A stretch of 64,000 bases of DNA from Syntrophomonas sp. DTU018. Its GTDB lineage: Bacteria; Bacillota; Syntrophomonadia; Syntrophomonadales; Syntrophomonadaceae. The position numbers and the translations under genes were made by a program. Of the stretch, positions 54,514 to 63,967 are shown piece after piece. The notes beneath the pieces are model-generated. The model was not told where the DNA came from and searched no databases. It worked only from the letters and a program-made list of their open reading frames with translations. Where the stretch lies: NCBI GenBank assembly GCA_001513155.1, contig LFSR01000032.1, positions 99,347 through 163,346 of the forward strand. Reading direction: 5' to 3'. Every line of letters begins with the position of its first letter. Position 1 is the first letter of the stretch.

Positions 54514-55418
54514 AAGACCAAGCGGCGCGATTGCGGGAGATGGCTTACCAGGTCCGTCAACAAATTGAAAACGAGTTGAGGCAGCAGAACCGTCATGCTC
54601 GGGTGATAGCTATAAGCAGTGGCAAGGGAGGAGTAGGTAAGAGCACCTTGGCTCTAAATCTGGCTTTGAATCTATCTTCGCAAGGGAAGAAAGTATTGCT
54701 GTTGGATGCAGATATGGGCATGGCCAACCTGGATATTATGCTGGGCATAGTTCCCAAGTATAATCTTTTCCATTTAATTCAGGGAAAAAAGAACCTGGAT
54801 GATATTATCATTGCCGGCCCCCAGGGAGTCTCCATTATACCCGGAGGATCAGGAATTCAGGAAATGGCCGATCTACCTGCTGAAGATATAAAACGGTTAT
54901 TAGCTGAACTGGGGCGTCTCGACTACTATTATGATTACATGCTTCTGGATACTGGAGCGGGTATATCTCAAAATGTAACTACTTTTCTCCTGGCTGCTGA
55001 TGATGCAATTATTGTAACCTCTCCTGAACCCACCGCCCTTACCGATGCCTATGGCGTGCTTAAGAGTATGCACCGTTCCTCATATACCGGGGGGATATAC
55101 TTAGTAGTAAATCGAGCAAATGACGATTCTGAAGGCATTTTTGTGGGAGAAAAATTGAAAATGGTGGCTCAAAAATATTTAGACCTGGAAGTGGTAAACC
55201 TTGGCTATATTATCAATGATTCTGCTGTTATGGAAGGGATCAGACGCCAACAGCCCTTTGTAGAAATTTATCCTCACAGTCGAGCCGCCCGCAATATAGC
55301 CCATATTGCCAGGCACCTTTTGGAATCCAGCGGAGATATTCTCCTAACTGGAACCCAAGAAATCAGGCCAAATGGTGTAAGGAACTTTTTCAGACGAATA
55401 GTAAACAGTTTGAAATAA
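54510..55418 (+). CDS. flhG: MinD-like ATPase FlhG
   Basis: FlhG (YlxH) is a ParA/MinD-type ATPase that stimulates FlhF GTPase and limits flagellar number. The 302-residue product has an N-terminal extension with a possible FlhF-activating helix (residues 1-28), the deviant Walker A SSGKGGVGKST (KGGVGKST at 39-46), LLDADMGMANLDIMLG, LLDTGAG, and a C-terminal part that may hold the membrane-targeting helix. GTG start overlaps flhF. Confidence 0.95.
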   Translation: MKDQAARLREMAYQVRQQIENELRQQNRHARVIAISSGKGGVGKSTLALNLALNLSSQGKKVLLLDADMGMANLDIMLGIVPKYNLFHLIQGKKNLDDIIIAGPQGVSIIPGGSGIQEMADLPAEDIKRLLAELGRLDYYYDYMLLDTGAGISQNVTTFLLAADDAIIVTSPEPTALTDAYGVLKSMHRSSYTGGIYLVVNRANDDSEGIFVGEKLKMVAQKYLDLEVVNLGYIINDSAVMEGIRRQQPFVEIYPHSRAARNIAHIARHLLESSGDILLTGTQEIRPNGVRNFFRRIVNSLK

Positions 55419-55442
55419 GCGAATCAGGCATGGGGGTATATG

Positions 55443-56102
55443 ATGAAAGAAGATGATCTAACTTTAAAGGTAAATCAGCTTATCGAACTGGAAATGAACT
55501 ACAATGGAGAAAAAGTTGTAGTATCCAGTCGTATTGAAGACATCAGAGAGGATTATCTGCTGATCGCTGCTCCTATTCGGCATGGAGTATCGATGCTTCT
55601 GCCGTATGGATCAGAGATAATCGTGCAATTTTGGGTTCGCGACACCCTATGGGGTTTTGACTCAGTTGTTATCGGCAAGCGCATTAATCCGATACCTATG
55701 TGGGTAATAAAAAAGCCGGATAAATTTAGGCGGGTACCTCAAAAACGCCAAAGTGTGAGGCTGAATATTAACTTACCTATAACATTTCAATATTTGGATA
55801 GAGACGACCAATCTGTTTACCAGGGTATAACTGTGGATATCAGTGCTGGCGGAGTTTTATTCAGCAGTGCTCAGTCCTGTACACCCGGGGAAAAGATTAA
55901 GATTGAAATGGAGCTCACTGAACAACTTAAGATATCTTCGGAAGCTCGAGTCATACGTTGCTTTGATAAACATGAGAGTGGTTTGAAAGAATACCGGATA
56001 GCCATACAGTTTGAAAATATGACCGAAAATCAGAGAGATAAGATATTCAAGTTTATATTTGACAAGCAGCGGGAGTGGATACGCAAAGGACTGCTTGAAT
56101 AG
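55443..56102 (+). CDS. PilZ-domain flagellar brake protein, YcgR-like
   Basis: The protein has a YcgR N-terminal domain (about residues 1-100) and a PilZ domain with the cyclic-di-GMP binding RxxxR (in QKRQSVRLNI, about residue 100) and DISAGGV motifs. It is predicted to bind c-di-GMP and slow or bias the motor, as YcgR/YpfA do. Two consecutive ATG codons occur; 55443 is better spaced from the GGGGG site than 55440. Its place between flhG and cheB is common in Clostridia. Confidence 0.92.
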   Translation: MKEDDLTLKVNQLIELEMNYNGEKVVVSSRIEDIREDYLLIAAPIRHGVSMLLPYGSEIIVQFWVRDTLWGFDSVVIGKRINPIPMWVIKKPDKFRRVPQKRQSVRLNINLPITFQYLDRDDQSVYQGITVDISAGGVLFSSAQSCTPGEKIKIEMELTEQLKISSEARVIRCFDKHESGLKEYRIAIQFENMTENQRDKIFKFIFDKQREWIRKGLLE

Positions 56103-56113
56103 GGGGAGGACTC

Positions 56114-57175
56114 ATGGCATCAATTCGCGTTTTGGTAGTTGATGACTCCGCCTTTATGCGCAAAGTGATCAGTGATATCGTCAATCAGGATCCCCATCTA
56201 GAGGTGGTGGGGACAGCCAGAGATGGCCAGGATGCCCTGCAGAAGATTCAGGGGTTAAAACCTGATGTAGTTACCATGGATGTAGAGATGCCGAGAATGG
56301 ACGGGCTGGCAGCTCTGGAACAGTTAATGAAAACCAATCCTGTACCGGTAATAATGATCAGCAGTCTGACCAAGCAGGGGGCAGAACTGACTTTCAAGGC
56401 TTTGCAGCTAGGTGCGGTGGACTTTATTGCCAAACCTTCCGGACAAATATCTCTTGATATTGACAAAGTCAGAGACGAAATAATTAATAAAATTAAAATT
56501 GCGGCAGGTACCAAGCAAAAATTGGCGAAGTTTAAGTATCAGGAGGTAGTCAAGCCTGCTAGGCCGGTTATCCGGAAAAAATTAGATACAAGCTCGGAAC
56601 TGCAAAATCTTATTCTTATTGGTACTTCCACCGGAGGGCCTAAGGCTCTCCATGAAGTGATTCCCAGATTGCCAGCGGATACTAATGCCGGCATCTTAAT
56701 TGTGCAGCACATGCCTCCTGGATTTACTCGTTCGTTGGCAGAACGACTCGACTCTATGTCGCAGATTGTAGTAAAGGAAGCTGAGCATGGGGACCGAATA
56801 GTTCCCGGCTGTGCCTATATTGCTCCCGGTGATTATCATTTAACTGTCAACCGACCTGCTAATGGGAGATATGAATTGTTCATTAATCTAACCAAGGATC
56901 CGCCGCAAGGGGGACATCGCCCTTCGGTGGATATCATGCTGGAATCAGTAGCGCAGCATTTTTGGGCTAATATGGTTTGTGTCATCATGACCGGAATGGG
57001 GCATGACGGAAGCCGAGGAGTGAAGATGATTAAAGAGCGAGGGGGAAAAGTCATTGCTGAACACCAGTCTACCTGTATCGTATATGGCATGCCCAAAGCA
57101 GCCGTGGAGACAGGTTGTGTTGATAAAGTCGTCATGTTGCAAGACATCAGCAGGGAGATCATTAGATTTCTCTAG
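56114..57175 (+). CDS. cheB: Chemotaxis protein-glutamate methylesterase/deamidase CheB
   Basis: CheB removes methyl groups from chemoreceptors. The 353-residue product has a receiver domain with Asp10/Asp11 and phospho-Asp56 (VTMDVEMPRMDG), a linker, and the methylesterase domain with the catalytic triad Ser172 (GTSTGGPKAL), His199 (VQHMPPGFT) and Asp298 (TGMGHDGSRG). GGGGGAGG precedes the ATG. A CheR partner is not in this window. Confidence 0.97.
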   Translation: MASIRVLVVDDSAFMRKVISDIVNQDPHLEVVGTARDGQDALQKIQGLKPDVVTMDVEMPRMDGLAALEQLMKTNPVPVIMISSLTKQGAELTFKALQLGAVDFIAKPSGQISLDIDKVRDEIINKIKIAAGTKQKLAKFKYQEVVKPARPVIRKKLDTSSELQNLILIGTSTGGPKALHEVIPRLPADTNAGILIVQHMPPGFTRSLAERLDSMSQIVVKEAEHGDRIVPGCAYIAPGDYHLTVNRPANGRYELFINLTKDPPQGGHRPSVDIMLESVAQHFWANMVCVIMTGMGHDGSRGVKMIKERGGKVIAEHQSTCIVYGMPKAAVETGCVDKVVMLQDISREIIRFL

Positions 57176-57208
57176 ACCTTTAAGTAATGATCAGGAGGTG
57201 GCTGGGCC

Positions 57209-59233
57209 GTGTCAATGGATATGACACAATACCTGGATGTTTTTTTAGAGGAAAGCAAGGAGCACCTGAGCAATCTTAATCAACAGCTTTTAACTCTGGA
57301 GAAAAACCCCGGTAACCAGGCGGCATTAAACGAAATATTTCGTGCCATCCATACCCTTAAAGGCATGTCGTCAACTATGGGATATGAGGATCTAGCGGAT
57401 CTGACTCATCATATGGAGGATGTATTGTCTGATCTTAAGGAGGGCATTTTGCAAGCTGATTCTCAAGTAGTTGATTTGCTGTTCCAATGTTTAGATCGCG
57501 TCCAAATGACTATCGAGCAAATAGAAAGGACCGGCACGGCTGGCTTTAACAATCAGGACCTGATCAAAGCTTTAGGTAATGTAAAAGCTGATATTTTTAC
57601 AACCCAGGATCAGGGTGAAGTAATTGCCGGTGCAGACACAATACAGATCGCAAGTCAGTCCTTACATACCATAAGTCAGTCCTTCAGCTTTGATTTAAAT
57701 GAGTATGATCTTACTGTATTGCAGGAAGCAGCCAGCAGAGGCTATCAAATTATCTACCTGCGTATTGCGGTGGACCCTGCTTCGTTAATGAAGTCAGTTA
57801 GGGCTTTCATGGTGTTCAAGGTTTTGGAGGAAGACTGCGAGGTATTGAAATCTAATCCTCCCGTACCGGATTTGGAAGATGGCAAATTCGATGATACTTT
57901 CGATATAATTATCGTCACCAAGCAGCCAGCCAATATTATTATCGATCGTTTGGAACATATTTCCGAGATTCGGGTAGATACATACGAAACAGTAGATATC
58001 AGTCAATTAGCAGTTCAACAATCTACAAATACTGCTAGCCAGACAACTCAAGAAACCAAGGAACCTTCTGACATCAAAGGAAATCAAAAGATAAAACAGA
58101 CGGTACGGGTAGACATTGACCGTCTGGACAGCCTTATGAATCTGGTCGGGGAATTGGTCATGCATAAAGGCCGGCTGGAAGAAATCGGTTCCAGTCGCAG
58201 AATTGTTGAATTGAACGAGACCATAGAGCAAATCGACCGCATCAGTTCGGACCTGCAGTCGGTCGTTATGAAAGTGCGCATGGTACCGATAGAACAGGTC
58301 TTTAACCGTTTCCCCAGAATGGTCAGAGATTTGGCCAAAGAACTTAACAAAGAGATAGATTTTCAAATTGAAGGCAAGGAGACAGAACTGGACCGTACCG
58401 TAATTGATGAAATAGGCGATCCACTGATTCACCTGCTGCGCAATGCTGTGGACCATGGGATCGAGTCACCCGCCGTAAGAGCCCAGATGGGCAAGCCCCG
58501 CATTGGAACCATAGTTTTACGGGCTCGCCACGAAGGAAACAATGTTTTAATCGAAGTTGAAGATGATGGTTCGGGTATTGATTTTGAACGGGTTAAACAA
58601 AAAGCTGTGGACAAAGGCCTGGTCAGCAGCAAGGAAGCTGAAGAAATGCCTAATGAAAAGGCTTTAGAACTGCTTTTTAGTCCTGGTTTCAGTACCTCCG
58701 ACAATGTTACTGACATATCGGGTCGTGGCGTAGGTCTGGATGTAGCCAAGAATAAAATTGAAGCCCTTAATGGTGAAATTCATGTTGATTCTAAATTAGG
58801 ACAGGGTACTAAATTCAAAATCAAGCTTCCTTTGACATTGGCCATAATCCAAGCTCTGATGGTTTCCGTTCGTGATGAGATTTATGCCATTCCTCTTAGC
58901 TCGGTGGATGAGACCACCATGTTGTCCCCGGAAGATATTAAGCTAATCCAAGGCCAGGAAGTAATGGTGCTGCGAGGCACTGTGCTGCCCCTATATCGTC
59001 TTGACAGCTTGTTAGAGGTCCCCGGAGAAAAACAATCTGATGAAATGTATGTAGTAGTAGTATCTAAAGGAGACAAGCAAATTGGTCTGGTAGTGGATGG
59101 CTTAATTGGGCAACAGGAGATAGTTATTAAATCTCTTGGTAAGTTTCTGGCCGGAATTCCTGGTATTGCCGGAGCAATTGTGGCCGGGGATGGCAATGTA
59201 AGGCTGATACTTGATATTGCGACTCTGTTATAA
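57209..59233 (+). CDS. cheA: Chemotaxis histidine kinase CheA
   Basis: CheA autophosphorylates and passes phosphate to CheY and CheB. The 674-residue product has an Hpt domain with His48 (FRAIHTLKGMSSTMGYEDL), a P2 CheY-binding domain (about 165-270), a dimerisation helix pair (about 295-355, starting VRVDIDRLDSLMNLVGELVMHKG), the ATPase domain with HLLRNAVDHGIESP, DDGSGID, PGFSTSD and GRGVGLDVAKNKI, and a C-terminal CheW-like domain. The start is GTG, 10 bases after AGGAGG. Confidence 0.97.
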   Translation: MSMDMTQYLDVFLEESKEHLSNLNQQLLTLEKNPGNQAALNEIFRAIHTLKGMSSTMGYEDLADLTHHMEDVLSDLKEGILQADSQVVDLLFQCLDRVQMTIEQIERTGTAGFNNQDLIKALGNVKADIFTTQDQGEVIAGADTIQIASQSLHTISQSFSFDLNEYDLTVLQEAASRGYQIIYLRIAVDPASLMKSVRAFMVFKVLEEDCEVLKSNPPVPDLEDGKFDDTFDIIIVTKQPANIIIDRLEHISEIRVDTYETVDISQLAVQQSTNTASQTTQETKEPSDIKGNQKIKQTVRVDIDRLDSLMNLVGELVMHKGRLEEIGSSRRIVELNETIEQIDRISSDLQSVVMKVRMVPIEQVFNRFPRMVRDLAKELNKEIDFQIEGKETELDRTVIDEIGDPLIHLLRNAVDHGIESPAVRAQMGKPRIGTIVLRARHEGNNVLIEVEDDGSGIDFERVKQKAVDKGLVSSKEAEEMPNEKALELLFSPGFSTSDNVTDISGRGVGLDVAKNKIEALNGEIHVDSKLGQGTKFKIKLPLTLAIIQALMVSVRDEIYAIPLSSVDETTMLSPEDIKLIQGQEVMVLRGTVLPLYRLDSLLEVPGEKQSDEMYVVVVSKGDKQIGLVVDGLIGQQEIVIKSLGKFLAGIPGIAGAIVAGDGNVRLILDIATLL

Positions 59234-59248
59234 TGAGGAGGAAAACCT

Positions 59249-59722
59249 ATGCAGGATATTAGGAATCTTCCAGCAGAGGACTCTTACCATGAGGACCAGG
59301 AATTGCAGGTAGTTGCTTTTCGCCTGGGCAATGAAGAATATGCAGTGGATATACTGTACGTTCAGGAAATCATCCGTTTGCTGAATATAACCAGGGTGCC
59401 CCGCAGTGGCCCCCATATAGAAGGAGTCATTAATTTAAGGGGCAATATCATTCCCATTGTAAATCTGCATTCTAAATTTAACCTGCAAGCTGCTGAAGAT
59501 GAGGAAGACAAGCGTATAATTGTATTCAAGTGGGATGAAATGCAAGTGGGTGTTATTGTAGATGAAGTATCCGAAGTAATACGTATCAAGAGGCAGGATA
59601 TTGAAGCTGCTTCCAAGGTATACGGAGCTTTGGAAGCAGATCATATCAAAGGTATAGCCAAGATAGAAAACCGTCTGTTAATTCTTCTTAATCTTGCCAA
59701 GATATTTGAGGCGGGATGGTGA
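59249..59722 (+). CDS. cheW: Chemotaxis coupling protein CheW
   Basis: CheW bridges chemoreceptors and CheA. The 157-residue product is a single CheW beta-barrel domain with QVVAFRLGNEEYAVDILYVQEIIR near residue 22, GVINLRGNIIPIVNLHSKF near residue 60 and a VDEVSEVIRI block. GAGGAGG precedes the ATG. The end overlaps cheC. Confidence 0.96.
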   Translation: MQDIRNLPAEDSYHEDQELQVVAFRLGNEEYAVDILYVQEIIRLLNITRVPRSGPHIEGVINLRGNIIPIVNLHSKFNLQAAEDEEDKRIIVFKWDEMQVGVIVDEVSEVIRIKRQDIEAASKVYGALEADHIKGIAKIENRLLILLNLAKIFEAGW

Positions 59723-60351
59723 ACAATTTGGATCAATTTGAGAAGTTATCAAATCTGCAAGTGGATGCCTTGAGGGAAATAGGCAATATCGGGGCAGGCA
59801 ATGCGGCTACTGCTCTGGCCCAGATGATAAATACCAGAATTGAGATGAATGTTCCCAATGTGTCCATATTGGAATTCAATAAGGTACCTGAATTAATTGG
59901 CGGAGCAGATACTTATGTGGTGGGCATCTACCTGACCGTGTCTGGTTCTGCTCCTGGCAGTATTGTTTTTCTCATACCGGTTGAACAAGCCTGTCGCTTG
60001 GTGGATATGCTGATGGGTCAGCCTACGGGACATACCGACCCGCAAACCATGGGAGAAATAGAATACTCCGCTATGATGGAACTAGGGAACATCATATCCG
60101 CAACTTATTTGAACGCTTTGGCTATGTTTACTCAACTTACACTAATGCCTTCAGTACCAGCCCTGGGAATGGATATGGCAGGAGCCTTGCTGAACGCAAT
60201 TCTGGCCCAATTTGGGGAAGTAGCTGACCATGTTCTGGTTTTAGAGACACAGTTCAAAAAAGGAGAAGAAGAAATAGTAGGATATTTTTTTCTGCTGCCT
60301 GAACCTGGTTCATTAAATACGATTCTTAAAGCACTTGGGGTGAGTTTTTAA
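59719..60351 (+). CDS. cheC: CheY-P phosphatase CheC
   Basis: CheC dephosphorylates CheY-P and works with CheD. The roughly 210-residue product has two phosphatase-type sites, LREIGNIGAGNAATAL near residue 20 and MMELGNIISATYLNAL near residue 119, each with the Glu and Asn pair needed for activity. The start is uncertain: ATG 59716, GTG 59719 and TTG 59728 are all in frame; GTG is best spaced after GAGGCGGG. It overlaps cheW and cheD. Confidence 0.93.
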   Translation: MNNLDQFEKLSNLQVDALREIGNIGAGNAATALAQMINTRIEMNVPNVSILEFNKVPELIGGADTYVVGIYLTVSGSAPGSIVFLIPVEQACRLVDMLMGQPTGHTDPQTMGEIEYSAMMELGNIISATYLNALAMFTQLTLMPSVPALGMDMAGALLNAILAQFGEVADHVLVLETQFKKGEEEIVGYFFLLPEPGSLNTILKALGVSF

Positions 60352-60836
60352 TGGCGAAAATCATTCAGGTCGGGATGGCTGACCTGAAATTTGCAAAAGC
60401 ACCGGATAAACTAATGACAGCTGGACTGGGTTCATGTATAGGACTTTGTGTTTATGATCCAACTGTTAAAATTGGCGCTCTAGCTCATATAATGCTGCCC
60501 AGTAGCCTCCAGGCAAAAAATGTCCAGAATCGTGCTAAATTTGCTGATACGGCAATTTTAATGATGTTAGAGGAAATTGAACATCAAGGTGCGTCTAAAT
60601 CTCGTCTGCAAGCCAAGATTGCCGGCGGTGCGCAAATGTTTAAGTTTGCTGGTGATAGTGACATCATGAGAATCGGGGAGCGAAATACCCAGGCGGTAAT
60701 TGAAAACTTGGAAAAACACCGCATAAAGATAGTTGCTCAGGATACGGGAGGAAACTTTGGACGGACTATCACTTTTGATGTGGATACTGGCAGCTTGCTG
60801 ATAAGAACCATAGGACATGGGGAGCGGATTATTTAA
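60351..60836 (+). CDS. cheD: Chemoreceptor glutamine deamidase CheD
   Basis: CheD deamidates receptor glutamines and also stimulates CheC. The 161-residue product has the catalytic Cys29 (GLGSCIGLCVYD) and His46 (GALAHIMLP) and the later AKIAGGAQMF and DTGGNFGRTITFDVDTG motifs. Start ATG overlaps the cheC stop codon by one base. sigD begins at the next base after the stop. Confidence 0.96.
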   Translation: MAKIIQVGMADLKFAKAPDKLMTAGLGSCIGLCVYDPTVKIGALAHIMLPSSLQAKNVQNRAKFADTAILMMLEEIEHQGASKSRLQAKIAGGAQMFKFAGDSDIMRIGERNTQAVIENLEKHRIKIVAQDTGGNFGRTITFDVDTGSLLIRTIGHGERII

Positions 60837-61610
60837 GTGAAAGCCGATACTAAGGCATTGTGGCAGAAGTACAAAGAAGACGGCCAGATGGAAGCAAGAG
60901 ACGACCTAATCATTCAATATGCTCCTATGGTTAAATATGTAGCTAATCGTCTGGCTATTCACCTGTCATCAAGTGTAGAAGTGGACGAGTTGATTTCTTA
61001 TGGTATCGAAGGGTTAATCGATGCCATGGAAAAATACGATCCTTCCCGCAATATCAAATTCGAGACCTACGCTATTACCCGCATACGCGGAGCCATGCTG
61101 GATGGCTTGCGCTCTATGGATTGGGTACCGGTTTCCGTGAGACAAAAAAGCAAAGAGCTGGAAAAAACCTATGCAGCCTTGGAAAGCCGGTTGGGCAGAG
61201 CAGCCACCGACCAGGAAGTAGCCCAGGAACTGGGGATAAGTGAACAGGAACTGGCAGAACTATTAAAGGAAGTGGCGGCAACAACGATAATATCATTAGA
61301 TGATTATATTCCGGGGGAAGAAGGAGAGGATAAAAAACGGCGCATAGTTGAAATGCTGGAAGATGAAAATGCAGTAAATGCTCTGGAAATGGTGGAAATA
61401 CAAGAAGTGAAAGATCTTCTTGCCAAAGCCATTGCCAAACTTCCCGAGAAAGAAAAAACCGTAGTATACCTTTATTACTATGAGGGATTGACCTTAAAAG
61501 AGATAGGACTTACTTTAGGCTTATCAGAGTCGAGAATATCTCAGTTACATACTAAAGCAGTACTAAGACTACGAGGCAGTCTCAGCAAAAAGAAACATCT
61601 GGTCTTATAG
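60837..61610 (+). CDS. sigD: Flagellar RNA polymerase sigma factor SigD (FliA)
   Basis: SigD transcribes late flagellar and motility genes. The 257-residue product has region 2 (YAPMVKYVANRLAIHL, VDELISYGIEGLIDAMEKYDP, FETYAITRIRGAMLDGLRSMDWVP), region 3 and region 4 (LTLKEIGLTLGLSESRISQLHTKAVLRLR), all typical of the FliA/WhiG group. The start is GTG; GGGGAG is 12 bases ahead. As in Bacillus, it is near the end of the fla/che operon. FlgM is not seen here. Confidence 0.96.
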   Translation: MKADTKALWQKYKEDGQMEARDDLIIQYAPMVKYVANRLAIHLSSSVEVDELISYGIEGLIDAMEKYDPSRNIKFETYAITRIRGAMLDGLRSMDWVPVSVRQKSKELEKTYAALESRLGRAATDQEVAQELGISEQELAELLKEVAATTIISLDDYIPGEEGEDKKRRIVEMLEDENAVNALEMVEIQEVKDLLAKAIAKLPEKEKTVVYLYYYEGLTLKEIGLTLGLSESRISQLHTKAVLRLRGSLSKKKHLVL

Positions 61611-61625
61611 AAAGGATGGATCCGG

Positions 61626-63032
61626 ATGTCTTCACCTTTACTTGATATGAATGGACAGGTAAAAATCAGCTTTGGCCCAGGAAAGATGCAGGCTTTTATC
61701 GAAGTAACAGCCCCGGTTGGTTCTGGCTTACCCTGTAAGCGTGAGGATATCTTTAAAGCTCTCAAAGAACATGAGATCAGCTATGGTATCGATGAAGCGG
61801 TTATTGATAAAGTACTGGAGCCCCAAAATTGGAATAAAAAATTCCTCATTGCTAAAGGGCAAGAGCCGGTAAACGGATCGGACGGAAAGTTAATTTATAA
61901 ATTCCCCTTGCCTCATGAGAGAATGGTTTTCAAGGAAGATGAAAAGGGTAATGTGGATTACCATGAACGCGGCTTAATACATAATGTCAAAATGGGCGAA
62001 CTGTTGGTGGAAAGAATTCCTCCTACCGAAGGTACCCCAGGGCGGGATGTCACTAACCGGGAAATACCAGCTAAAAAGGGCAGGGATTACCGCTTGCCCC
62101 GGGGCAAAAATACAGTAGCCGACCAGGAGGAAAGGAATCTTTTCGCAGCCTGTGATGGGCATGTTACCATGATTGATGGCAAAGTTGTGGTGGATTCGGT
62201 TCTGGTGATTACCCAGGATATTGACTTTGCCACTGGAAACATAGATTTTGTTGGTAATATTATCATTCACGGCAATATTACCTCAGGTTTTAAAGTATAT
62301 GCCAGCGGAGATATAGAAATCAAAGGCTTGGTGGAAGCCGCCGAGGTTGTTGCCGGAGGGTCCATTCAAGTAAGAAATGGCATCATTTCAGGTGCTAAAG
62401 GAATAGTAAAAGCGGGGCAGAATGTCTATGCCAAATTTATTGAAAACTCTACGGTAGAGGCTGGCGGCGACGTTCTGGTACGTGATTCCATTATGCAATC
62501 GGTGATCCGCAGTGGCGGCAGTGTAAAAGTAACTGATCGCAGAGCTATAATTGTTGGAGGAATTATACAAGCTTACAATTTGGTGGAATCCAAAACCCTC
62601 GGATCCCAGTTAGCCACTCAGACAATAGTGGAAGTTGGCATTAACCCTCATTATAGAGAAGAATATCATAATTTAATAAAGGTAAAGACCGAAAAGAAAA
62701 AAATCTATGATACTCTTAACCAGAATTTGCAAAGCATTCAGCGCAGCGGGGTATCCCTGGACAGTTTAAGTGATAAGAGAAGGCTGGCTCTTATCAAAAT
62801 GCTGGATGAGTTCAAAACCGTGCGCCAGGAAATTGCTTCTTACGAAGAACGGCTCAGCTTTTTAGAAGGGGAATTCGAAAAAACCCAAGCAGCCAAAGTG
62901 CGGGTACTGGAAACGGTGTATCCTGGAGTAAAGATTTCTATTGGGCAGGCAGTATATACGGTAAATGATCCCATAAAATATGCAGAATTCATCTATCAAG
63001 ATGGAGAGGTTAGACTGACGTCCCTAAGCTAA
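61626..63032 (+). CDS. FapA (DUF342) family beta-helix protein
   Basis: A 468-residue protein of the DUF342/FapA group: an N-terminal alpha/beta region (to about residue 190), a central right-handed beta-helix suggested by repeated hydrophobic-Gly pattern (NIIIHGNITSGFKVYASGD, IEIKGLVEAAEVVAGGSIQV, IVKAGQNVYAKFIENS; about 195-330), and a coiled-coil end (about 345-430). Members are often in or near the flagellar operon after sigD, but I know of no settled function. AAAGGATGG precedes the ATG. Confidence 0.88.
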   Translation: MSSPLLDMNGQVKISFGPGKMQAFIEVTAPVGSGLPCKREDIFKALKEHEISYGIDEAVIDKVLEPQNWNKKFLIAKGQEPVNGSDGKLIYKFPLPHERMVFKEDEKGNVDYHERGLIHNVKMGELLVERIPPTEGTPGRDVTNREIPAKKGRDYRLPRGKNTVADQEERNLFAACDGHVTMIDGKVVVDSVLVITQDIDFATGNIDFVGNIIIHGNITSGFKVYASGDIEIKGLVEAAEVVAGGSIQVRNGIISGAKGIVKAGQNVYAKFIENSTVEAGGDVLVRDSIMQSVIRSGGSVKVTDRRAIIVGGIIQAYNLVESKTLGSQLATQTIVEVGINPHYREEYHNLIKVKTEKKKIYDTLNQNLQSIQRSGVSLDSLSDKRRLALIKMLDEFKTVRQEIASYEERLSFLEGEFEKTQAAKVRVLETVYPGVKISIGQAVYTVNDPIKYAEFIYQDGEVRLTSLS

Positions 63033-63048
63033 TTGGGAGTGAGAGGCC

Positions 63049-63375
63049 ATGACCATCCGCAGTATAGACATGCAGGTGTTAGTGCAGAAGGTCGGTGAGG
63101 TTGCTAAAATTCAGCAGACAGAAAAAACCGATCAACAGGTAAAGCAGCAGTCTTTTCTGGAACAGATAGCTCAACAGACGCAAATGGTTAGTACTACGGT
63201 AAATCAGACTCCAGCCAGCCAGCCAGGGTTAATAAGAGACAAACAGTCCGGCAGGAATAAGAAGAAACTCTCCAATCAGAAAAAAAGAGAAGGAGCAAGT
63301 GGAGTGGAAGATGAGGAAACCCTGACCTGGGCTGATGATCCTCGTAAAGGATCGAATTTAGATATACGTGCATAA
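63049..63375 (+). CDS. Small hydrophilic protein of the flagellar operon (hypothetical)
   Basis: A 108-residue product with no membrane segment. The N-terminus has hydrophobic spacing (IRSIDMQVLVQKVGEVAKIQQ), the middle is Gln/Ser/Thr-rich, and a Lys/Arg-rich patch at residues 66-82 is followed by an acidic stretch. A GGGAGTGAGAGG site lies ahead of the ATG. It is coupled by position to the FapA-like gene and the membrane protein after it. I do not recognise a named family. Confidence 0.65.
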   Translation: MTIRSIDMQVLVQKVGEVAKIQQTEKTDQQVKQQSFLEQIAQQTQMVSTTVNQTPASQPGLIRDKQSGRNKKKLSNQKKREGASGVEDEETLTWADDPRKGSNLDIRA

Positions 63376-63395
63376 GCTTAGGATGTGATAAAACT

Positions 63396-63899
63396 TTGAC
63401 CGGGTTATTGATTGTAAGCCTTATAGTTTTAGCCATAACATTGCTTACTATTATTAAACATAAACGTTTCCTGGAAAGTTATTACCAGGAATTGCTTGAT
63501 ACCCTGCAGGAAAGCCGGGCAGTTAAAGCGGAACTGGAAAATCTTATGAATAAGGCAGTCGAATTGTCCGACCAACTAGTAACAAAGCTCGAGCGTTCAG
63601 CTTTTGAGGCCCATCAACCTGTGCCAGGTGATAAAAATATTAATCAATTGGGTGGAGCGGAGGAAATTAGTGTTAATCATTACGATGACCACCCAATTTT
63701 TATGGAGACTACCGATCTTTATGATCCTGGAGATAAGGATGACAATGGGGAATTGCCCATGCTACATCACCAGGTGGTCTCATTATATCGGCAGGGATAT
63801 TCCATTAAAGATATAGCCAGCAAATTGAACCGGGGGCAAGGTGAGGTAAGTCTTATTTTAAATATCTCTAATATTACTAGTAAACGCGGACATATTTGA
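63396..63899 (+). CDS. Membrane-anchored protein with C-terminal helix-turn-helix (SwrB-like position)
   Basis: A 167-residue product with an N-terminal membrane segment (about residues 2-21), a coiled coil (about 30-70), an acidic linker (about 75-118), and a C-terminal segment MLHHQVVSLYRQGYSIKDIASKLNRGQGEVSLIL (residues about 120-152) that looks like a helix-turn-helix. The start codon is TTG with an AGGATGTGA site. B. subtilis swrB occupies a similar place after sigD and also encodes a single-pass protein with a cytoplasmic tail, so a role in basal body maturation is possible. The DNA-binding reading is inference. Confidence 0.7.
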   Translation: MTGLLIVSLIVLAITLLTIIKHKRFLESYYQELLDTLQESRAVKAELENLMNKAVELSDQLVTKLERSAFEAHQPVPGDKNINQLGGAEEISVNHYDDHPIFMETTDLYDPGDKDDNGELPMLHHQVVSLYRQGYSIKDIASKLNRGQGEVSLILNISNITSKRGHI

Positions 63900-63967
63900 G
63901 CAAGATGATAAGGCCGGGCATCTAAAATGAAACCTGCCTGGTAGTGTAAAGTTTTAGTAGGAAAAAA

